This document shows positions 1-4,208 of a stretch of DNA of 6,120 nt, piece by piece. A program made the position numbers and the translations under genes. Positions within the stretch are counted from its first letter, which is position 1; every line of letters begins with the position of its first letter. The notes beneath the pieces are model-generated. The model was not told the DNA's origin. It saw nothing but the letters and a program-made list of their open reading frames with translations, and ran no database searches. The DNA lies in NCBI GenBank assembly GCA_937883885.1, contig CAKZXL010000389.1, positions 1 through 6,120 on the forward strand. Reading direction: 5' to 3'. Origin of the DNA: an uncultured Aquincola sp. Its GTDB lineage: Bacteria; Pseudomonadota; Gammaproteobacteria; Burkholderiales; Burkholderiaceae.

Positions 1-37
1 CTGGCGCCTAGGCTGACCCCCACTTGCTGCCAACGCC

Positions 38-280
38 ATGAACCTGTCCGCCATCGCCCCCTCCGCCCTGACGCGCCTGCAAGGCCTTGCGCCCGCTTCG
101 GCGTCCACGTCGGCCGCGCCGGCGGCGGCCTTGGAGGGGCCTGCGCGCTGGCTGCTGGGCGACGACGGCGTGGGCGGCGGCCTGCTACAGGCCGGCCCGC
201 GGTCGGCGCGGCTGACCATCGACGCGCTGGAGCAGCAGTTCCTGGCGGCGCTCACCCGCTCACCCGGCGATGCAGGCTGA
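38..280 (+). CDS. Small hypothetical protein, 80 aa
   Basis: I do not recognise this protein. The ATG at 38 is the first start after an in-frame stop at 14-16, so the N-terminus is well bounded, but no clear Shine-Dalgarno sequence precedes it. The product is alanine-rich and of low complexity at residues 15-35. A more ordered segment follows, with an amphipathic stretch near the C-terminus (ALEQQFLAALTR). No signal peptide, transmembrane helix or cysteine motif is visible. Third codon positions are strongly G/C, as in the neighbours, which supports real coding. Its stop (278-280) overlaps the ATG of the next gene at 270 by 11 bp. This suggests translational coupling and a shared role, since the downstream gene also lacks a good ribosome binding site. 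It may be the tail of a longer operon entering from the left. Confidence 0.55.
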   Translation: MNLSAIAPSALTRLQGLAPASASTSAAPAAALEGPARWLLGDDGVGGGLLQAGPRSARLTIDALEQQFLAALTRSPGDAG

Positions 281-1031
281 AGCCCTGGCGCTGCGCGAGT
301 CACCCGACTGGGCCGGCGCGGCCCAGCTGCTGATCGACGGCTGCGCCCATGCCGATGGCGCGGCCGAGCGCACCGAGCTGCTGGAGCGGCTGTGCGACGC
401 GCTGGGCGAGCAGCTGTACCCGGCCTTCCTGAAGGTGCTGTGCGTGGTGGCCGCGCATGGTGCCGACACGGCGCAGGCCGCGGTGGCGCAAGCCTTGGTC
501 GATGGCCTGGCCAGTGGCCGCGTGCCTAGTGGCCGGCGACCCGCCTGGGGCGCGAGCCTGGGCGCCAGCGCGGGGCGCGGGGGCCAGGCCCTGGGCCCGG
601 TGGAATACCTGTGCGCCTGGTATGCCCAGGCCGAAGGGCCGGCGGCCGAGCGGGCCGAAGCTTTCAGGGTGTCGATGGGCCGGCTGCTGAGTCTGCTGTC
701 GCGCAGTGCGCCGGCCCGCGCGGCTTATGCCGCCCGGCTGCGCATGGTGGCCGACGACCCCATCGGCGGTGCCTTGTCGCGCGACACACGCGCCGGCCTG
801 CGGGCGCTGGCCGAGCACTGGCAGGGCGGTGGCGCCGCTGCGGTGGCGGCGGCGACCGAAGCCTTCATGGCGGCCGCCGGAGGGGCCGGCGCTGCCAGCG
901 CCGGTGCCGGCACGCTGCAAGGCCTGGGCACCGGCGGTCGCTGGTTCAGCCCTGGGCCGAGCAGGCCAGCCGCACCAGCGTCTGGTGCTGGCCGCGAAAG
1001 CTCCCCACCATCGTCGGCCCCACGCGGCTGA
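270..1031 (+). CDS. Conserved-looking hypothetical protein, 253 aa
   Basis: I cannot assign a family. The frame shows strong G/C third-position bias from the start to about position 945, so coding is credible. The product looks soluble and mainly alpha-helical. Helix-rich segments lie at residues 1-75 (including LLERLCDALGEQLYPAFLK near 38-56) and at about 110-190. A glycine/arginine-rich linker lies at about 82-108, and a segment beginning GPVEYLCAWYAQ follows near 110. Residues 195-222 are Ala/Gly-rich and low in complexity. The last 27 or so residues (from about 227) are Pro/Ser/Arg-rich and are encoded entirely inside the convergent acetyltransferase gene, so the natural C-terminus may be near GRWFSP. 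A stop-codon loss or late frameshift is possible. The start overlaps the 80-residue gene by 11 bp, and the two probably form one transcript. Confidence 0.65.
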   Translation: MQAEALALRESPDWAGAAQLLIDGCAHADGAAERTELLERLCDALGEQLYPAFLKVLCVVAAHGADTAQAAVAQALVDGLASGRVPSGRRPAWGASLGASAGRGGQALGPVEYLCAWYAQAEGPAAERAEAFRVSMGRLLSLLSRSAPARAAYAARLRMVADDPIGGALSRDTRAGLRALAEHWQGGGAAAVAAATEAFMAAAGGAGAASAGAGTLQGLGTGGRWFSPGPSRPAAPASGAGRESSPPSSAPRG

Positions 1032-1419
1032 AGCCGTGGTGGCGGTAGAAGGCCTGCGCTTCGGCCCAGGCTTCGGGCAGCTCCACCAGGCGGGCGCCGA
1101 TCTGCTGTACCGCGAAGTGCAGCAGCTCGCTGCCAATGCCCTGGTGGCGGTAGTCGGGCAGCACGTCGAGCAAGGCGATGCGGTCTTCGGCCACCGCCAC
1201 GAAGGCCACCGGCGCGCCGCGCGGGCCGGGGTAGGCATACACGCCCGAGACCTCCAGCAGCAACCGGCGGATCTCATGGCTGCCGCTGTACAGCGGGGCC
1301 AAAGCGGCTCGACCCAGCAGTTCGAACTCGCTTTTCTCCCAGATGTGCAGCAGTTCGGCATGGTCCCGGGCGGGCACGGAACGGATGGGCTGCATCCGGT
1401 GTTTCAACAGCGCTTGCAA
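946..1419 (-). CDS. GNAT-family N-acetyltransferase (YjaB-like)
   Basis: This is a 157-residue protein of normal length for a single-domain GNAT enzyme, which transfers an acetyl group from acetyl-CoA to an amine on a small molecule or protein. The acetyl-CoA pyrophosphate-binding motif A is clear: a beta-strand (IALLDVLPDY, residues 81-90) is followed by RHQGIG at 91-96 and a helix (SELLHFAVQQIG). The C-terminal motif AFYRHHGFSRVG at 123-134 is typical of the family. The N-terminal pattern (RSVPARDHAELLHIWEKS) resembles YjaB-type members; the substrate cannot be predicted. The start is TTG at 1417-1419, chosen because a perfect AGGAGG lies 6 nt upstream. An ATG eight codons in (1393-1395) would give 149 residues but has no good ribosome binding site. 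The 3' end overlaps the convergent 253-residue gene by 86 bp. A Fur-like palindrome sits just upstream, so expression may respond to iron. Confidence 0.9.
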   Translation of the reverse strand: MQALLKHRMQPIRSVPARDHAELLHIWEKSEFELLGRAALAPLYSGSHEIRRLLLEVSGVYAYPGPRGAPVAFVAVAEDRIALLDVLPDYRHQGIGSELLHFAVQQIGARLVELPEAWAEAQAFYRHHGFSRVGPTMVGSFRGQHQTLVRLACSAQG

Positions 1420-1425
1420 GTCGGG

Positions 1426-1431
1426 CCTCCT
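1426..1431 (-). promoter_or_regulatory. Ribosome binding site of the GNAT gene (decides TTG start)
   Basis: On the minus strand this reads AGGAGG, with 6 nt (cccgac) before the TTG at 1419. It is the strongest Shine-Dalgarno sequence in the window and is the reason for preferring TTG over the downstream ATG at 1395. Confidence 0.85.
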
Positions 1432-1438
1432 GGTGTTT

Positions 1439-1457
1439 AGTGAGAATGGTTCTCACT
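1439..1457. promoter_or_regulatory. Fur-box-like 19-bp perfect palindrome
   Basis: The sequence AGTGAGAATGGTTCTCACT is a perfect inverted repeat with 8-bp arms around TGG. Its central 15 bp, TGAGAATGGTTCTCA, match the 7-1-7 Fur consensus TGATAATNATTATCA at 11 of the 14 defined positions, and G/C-substituted Fur boxes of this kind are usual in betaproteobacteria. It ends 7 bp upstream of the GNAT ribosome binding site, where a bound repressor would block transcription start or early elongation. No other gene starts nearby in either direction, so the GNAT gene is the likely target. Another Fur-superfamily protein such as Zur is possible but fits the consensus less well. Confidence 0.65.
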
Positions 1458-1477
1458 GTAGGCAAGGGCTCGCTTTC

Positions 1478-1492
1478 AGCGAATCGTTCTCT
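1478..1492. promoter_or_regulatory. Possible second, degenerate Fur-like site
   Basis: AGCGAATCGTTCTCT is an imperfect inverted repeat (arms AGCGAA/TTCTCT, 5 of 6 paired). It matches the core of the perfect palindrome at 1442-1454 in 11 of 13 positions, at an offset of 37 bp. It could be a weaker second operator around the -35 region of the GNAT promoter. The evidence is the sequence similarity alone. Confidence 0.35.
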
Positions 1493-1510
1493 TGGGGGTG
1501 TCCGGGGGGC

Positions 1511-2416
1511 CTAGCCGCCAGCCAGCACATCGGTGGCATCGCGCTGCAGCAGTGTCTTCAGCAGCGGCGGCTCGAAATGACGCTGGATGCTGATGGCGTA
1601 GAAGGTCTCGATCAGATCTGGCACCACGCAGTACTCCACCAGCTGGCCGCTGGCCAGTTCGTCGCGCACCACCACGCTGGGCAGCAGGGCCACCACCCCG
1701 GCGCCGGTGTCGCGCGCCAGCAGCCGCAGCATGGCCATGTCGTCCACCTCGGCCAGCACCTGGCAGCGCAGGCCGTGCCGTTCACACAGCAGGTCGAAGC
1801 CGGCCCGGATGTCGCTGCTGCGCCCGGGCAGCAGCAAGGGCACTTCGGCCAGGTCGTGCGGAAAGCGGAAGGCGCGCCGACGGCCCCGCGGCCGGCCCAC
1901 CAGGCTCACTGGCTGGCGGGCCAGCAGCCGGCAGCGCCAGGGATGCTCGGCATCCGCATGCACGCGCCGGTTGGACAGCACCAGGTCCAGCGTGTGCACC
2001 CGCAGCCGCTGCAGGAGCTCTTCCAGGCTGCCTGACTGCAGCACCAGCGACACGTCCTGCCGCTGCAGCAGCGGCTGCACGAAGTTCTCCTGGAAGTTGC
2101 GCGACAGCGTGGCCACCGAGCCGATGCGCAGCACCTGCCGGGCCTGCGTGCTGCCGTCGCGCAGCAGGGCCGTGAGCTCCTGGCCCGCGGTGAAGATGGA
2201 CTCGGCATAGGTCAGCGTCATGCGGCCGGCCTCGGTCAGCTGCAGGGTGCGGCCCACGCGCTGGAAGAGGGCATGGCCCAGCTGCTCTTCCAGCTGTCTG
2301 ATCTGCGTGGACAGCACCGATTGCGACACATGCAGCCGCGCCGCCGCGCGCGTGAGGTGCCCTTCCTTGGCCACTGCCCAGAACGAATGCAGGTGATGAA
2401 AGTTGAGCCGTGCCAT
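1511..2416 (-). CDS. LysR-family regulator, NhaR-like, beside dabBA
   Basis: This is a full-length LysR-type regulator of 301 residues. The N-terminal winged helix-turn-helix covers residues 5-64: FHHLHSFWAVAKEGHLTRAA, then the recognition segment LHVSQSVLSTQIRQLEEQLG, and FQRVGRTLQLTEAG in the wing. A linker helix follows at about 65-90. The effector-binding domain runs from about 95 (VLRIGSVATLSRNF) to the end. The N-terminal pattern (LNFHHLHSFWAVAKEG) and the LLLPGRSSDIR...LAEVDDMAML...ETFYAI segment resemble NhaR, the sodium/proton-responsive regulator, more than CbbR. This subgroup call is from memory of the family pattern. It is transcribed divergently from dabB with a 105-bp shared region carrying T-N11-A dyads, the classic arrangement for a regulator that controls its neighbour and represses itself. 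The ATG at 2414-2416 has AAGGA 7 nt upstream. The effector is unknown; inorganic carbon status, pH or ions are plausible. Confidence 0.93.
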   Translation of the reverse strand: MARLNFHHLHSFWAVAKEGHLTRAAARLHVSQSVLSTQIRQLEEQLGHALFQRVGRTLQLTEAGRMTLTYAESIFTAGQELTALLRDGSTQARQVLRIGSVATLSRNFQENFVQPLLQRQDVSLVLQSGSLEELLQRLRVHTLDLVLSNRRVHADAEHPWRCRLLARQPVSLVGRPRGRRRAFRFPHDLAEVPLLLPGRSSDIRAGFDLLCERHGLRCQVLAEVDDMAMLRLLARDTGAGVVALLPSVVVRDELASGQLVEYCVVPDLIETFYAISIQRHFEPPLLKTLLQRDATDVLAGG

Positions 2417-2423
2417 CGCCTAA

Positions 2424-2428
2424 TCCTT
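2424..2428 (-). promoter_or_regulatory. Ribosome binding site of the LysR gene
   Basis: On the minus strand this is AAGGA followed by 7 nt (ttaggcg) and then the ATG at 2416. It supports that ATG and hence the full HTH at the N-terminus. Confidence 0.7.
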
Positions 2429-2445
2429 CGCTGTGGTCGAACGGT

Positions 2446-2458
2446 TTGTCAGGAACAA
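2446..2458. promoter_or_regulatory. T-N11-A LysR operator candidate
   Basis: TTGTCAGGAACAA is a dyad with arms TTGT and ACAA and 5 bp between them. This is exactly the T-N11-A form bound by LysR-type regulators. It lies 30-42 bp upstream of the regulator's start codon and 64-76 bp upstream of dabB. That position suits both autorepression and activation of dabB. Confidence 0.5.
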
Positions 2459-2461
2459 TGA

Positions 2462-2467
2462 ATTTTA
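2462..2467 (-). promoter_or_regulatory. Candidate -10 element of the LysR gene
   Basis: On the minus strand this reads TAAAAT, one mismatch from TATAAT. Transcription would begin near 2455, inside the T-N11-A dyad, giving a leader of about 40 nt. The corresponding -35 position (TGTGCC at 2490-2485, 17-bp spacing) is a poor match to consensus, so the call is tentative. Confidence 0.35.
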
Positions 2468-2476
2468 CGGAAGCGT

Positions 2477-2490
2477 TGTGCCCCGGCACA
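2477..2490. repeat. Perfect 6-bp inverted repeat upstream of dabB
   Basis: TGTGCCCCGGCACA has perfect arms TGTGCC/GGCACA with two bases between them. Its centre is about 31.5 bp, three helical turns, from the centre of the T-N11-A dyad. It could be the second half-operator for the LysR tetramer near the dabB promoter. As RNA it could form only a short 5-bp hairpin and has no U-tract, so a terminator is unlikely. Confidence 0.4.
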
Positions 2491-2521
2491 GTGGCGGCCA
2501 TGACTTGCCGAAAGCCGTGAC

Positions 2522-4177
2522 ATGGAACACCTGCTGCCTGACCTGGCGCCCTGGCGCGCCGCGCTGCTGGCGCTGCCGCCGCTGCTGCTGGCCGGCGCTG
2601 CCGTGGCCGCGGCGGTGGCCCCCGGCCGCACCTTGGCGCTGTGGCGCCTGGCCCGCTCGGCCGCCGTGCTCGCGCTGCTGGCAGCGCTGCTGTCGCTGCT
2701 GGGCCTGGCCAGCGGCGGGCCTGCGGCATGGCATGGCCCGGCGCTGCTGAGCCTGGGCGAGGCCGGTGCGCTGCGCCCGGGCCTGCGCAGCGACCTGCTG
2801 GGCGGGGTGGTGATGCTGCTGGTGTGCTTCATCGGCTGGGTGATCACCGGCTACTCGCGCAGCTACCTGCAAGGGGCCACCGGCCAGGCGCGCTACGTGC
2901 GCGGCCTGATGGGCATGCTGGCCGCGGTGACGGTGCTGGTGGGCACCAACAACCTGGCGGTGCTGGCGCTGGCCTGGGTGGCCACCAGCCTGCAGCTGCA
3001 CGGCCTGCTCACCTTCTTCCGAGAGCGGCCGGCGGCGCTGATTGCCGCGCACAAGAAGTTCATCGCCAGCCGCGTGGGCGACCTGTGCCTGCTGGCGGGT
3101 GTGGCCCTGGTGGGCAGCCGGCTGGGCACGCTGGACATCGACGCCGCACTGGCCGCCCTGGCGCAGCGCAGCGGCCCCGACGGCTACCTGCAGGCCGCGG
3201 CGGTGCTGCTGGCCGCCAGCGCTTTGCTCAAGTGCGCGCAGCTGCCGGTGCATGGCTGGCTGATCCAGGTGATGGAAGCGCCCACGCCCGTCTCGGCCCT
3301 GCTGCATGCCGGCGTGGTGAACCTGGGCGGCTTCCTGCTGCTGCGGGTGGGCGGGCTGGTGACCGAGGTGCCCGCCGCGCAGGCCCTGCTGGTGGTGGTG
3401 GGCACCGCCACCGCCGTGGTGGCCGCACTGGTGATGATGACGCGCATCAGCATCAAGGTGTCGCTGGCCTGGTCCACCTGCGCGCAGATGGGCTTCATGC
3501 TGATGCAGTGCGGCCTGGGCCTGCATGCGCTGGCGCTGCTGCACCTGATGGCGCACTCGCTGTACAAGGCCCATGCCTTCCTGTCGGCCGGTGGCGCCGT
3601 GCGGCAGGCCCGCCTGCGGCAGCTGATGCCGGCGGCGCCGCGTGCCGATGCCTTGCACTGGGCCGGCGCCGCGCTGGCCGGGCTGCTGGTGGTGGCCGTG
3701 GCTGCGGCGGCCTGGGGCCTGGGCGCGGTGCCGCAAGGCCCGATGCTGGCCGCCAGCGTGATCCTGGCGCTGGCCCTGGCACCGCTGGTGGTGCGGGCCC
3801 GTAGCCTGGCCGCTGCCCTGGCCGGCCTGGGCGTGGCGGCCGGCCTGGCCGGTCTGTACCTGGGCCTGCATGCGGCCATGGCAGCGGCCTGGGCCGCAGC
3901 ACACCCCGGCAGCGCGGCCGGTCCCATGGTGCCGGCCTGGCTGGTGGCCTGGGTGGTCGGCTGTTTCCTGGGCCTCTTCATGCTGCAGGCCCTGGTGCTG
4001 GCGGCGCCGCAGGGTGCGCTGGCACGCCGGCTGTACCCCGCGATGTTCGGTGGCCTGTACCTGGACGAGCTGTTCACCCGCCTGACCTTCCGGCTGTGGC
4101 CGGCGCGCCTACCGCCGCCGCCGGTGCACACCGCGCCGTTGCCCCTGCCGGCCCGCGTGCGGCCGCAGCAATCCTAA
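2522..4177 (+). CDS. dabB: DabB, membrane subunit of DAB inorganic carbon pump
   Basis: This 551-residue, very hydrophobic protein has about 14-15 predicted membrane helices and is homologous to the antiporter-like subunits NuoL/NdhF of complex I (PF00361). It is the membrane half of the DabAB carbon accumulation complex and is thought to couple CO2 conversion by DabA to a proton or sodium gradient. Conserved landmarks are YSRSYLQG (111-118), AAHKKFIASRVGD (175-187), LLKCAQLPVHGWL (235-247) with the channel lysine K237, MEAPTPVSALLHAG (251-264) with H262, ISIKVSLAWSTCAQMGFM (309-326) with K312, and HLMAHSLYKAHAFLSAGGAV (341-360) with H341, H345 and K349. The complex I TM5 glutamate is not present: the WE position reads WVATS (152-156). 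The C-terminus (LYLDELFTRLTFRLWPARL, then a proline-rich tail) is short, without NuoL's lateral helix. ATG 2522 has no good ribosome binding site. The dabA gene follows after 31 bp. Confidence 0.93.
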   Translation: MEHLLPDLAPWRAALLALPPLLLAGAAVAAAVAPGRTLALWRLARSAAVLALLAALLSLLGLASGGPAAWHGPALLSLGEAGALRPGLRSDLLGGVVMLLVCFIGWVITGYSRSYLQGATGQARYVRGLMGMLAAVTVLVGTNNLAVLALAWVATSLQLHGLLTFFRERPAALIAAHKKFIASRVGDLCLLAGVALVGSRLGTLDIDAALAALAQRSGPDGYLQAAAVLLAASALLKCAQLPVHGWLIQVMEAPTPVSALLHAGVVNLGGFLLLRVGGLVTEVPAAQALLVVVGTATAVVAALVMMTRISIKVSLAWSTCAQMGFMLMQCGLGLHALALLHLMAHSLYKAHAFLSAGGAVRQARLRQLMPAAPRADALHWAGAALAGLLVVAVAAAAWGLGAVPQGPMLAASVILALALAPLVVRARSLAAALAGLGVAAGLAGLYLGLHAAMAAAWAAAHPGSAAGPMVPAWLVAWVVGCFLGLFMLQALVLAAPQGALARRLYPAMFGGLYLDELFTRLTFRLWPARLPPPPVHTAPLPLPARVRPQQS

Positions 4178-4198
4178 GACCTCGCCCCATCGCGCACC

Positions 4199-4203
4199 GG
4201 AGA
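4199..4203 (+). promoter_or_regulatory. Ribosome binding site of dabA
   Basis: GGAGA lies 5 nt upstream of the ATG at 4209, within the 31-bp dabB-dabA gap. No promoter or terminator is visible in the gap, so the two genes are most likely cotranscribed. Confidence 0.75.
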
Positions 4204-4208
4204 TCGCC

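Larger units (their letters stand above)
2417..2521. promoter_or_regulatory. Divergent lysR-dabB control region
   Basis: This 105-bp gap separates two genes transcribed away from each other and must hold both promoters. Its centre (about 2444-2468) is A+T-rich compared with everything around it. It contains two dyads and a -10-like element, entered separately. For dabB only a weak promoter can be proposed (TTTACG at 2464-2469, 17 bp, CACAGT at 2487-2492). A poor promoter would be expected if it depends on the LysR activator. Confidence 0.7.

Noticed and set aside
1..37. Possible tail of an upstream gene (in-frame stops at 9-11 and 14-16)
   Set aside because: Too short to show coding character or to choose a frame.
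899..936. Inverted repeat with 10-bp arms CGCCGGTGCC/GGCACCGGCG and an 18-nt loop, just past the GNAT stop
   Set aside because: The position would suit a GNAT terminator, but no T-run follows on the minus strand, the loop is long, and it lies inside the coding region of the opposite gene, where GC-rich repeats arise easily.
300..1361. 353-residue minus-strand frame across the left half
   Set aside because: It spans both the 253-residue gene and the GNAT gene in a non-coding frame, is Arg/Cys/Trp-rich, and is contradicted by the clear GNAT motifs in another frame of the same strand.
1343..2035. 230-residue plus-strand frame opposite the LysR 3' half
   Set aside because: His/Gln-rich antisense shadow of the LysR gene, which has a full domain structure.
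2465..3904. 479-residue minus-strand open frame opposite dabB
   Set aside because: His/Gln/Ala-rich shadow of the dabB codons with no family pattern; long antisense frames are expected at this G+C content.
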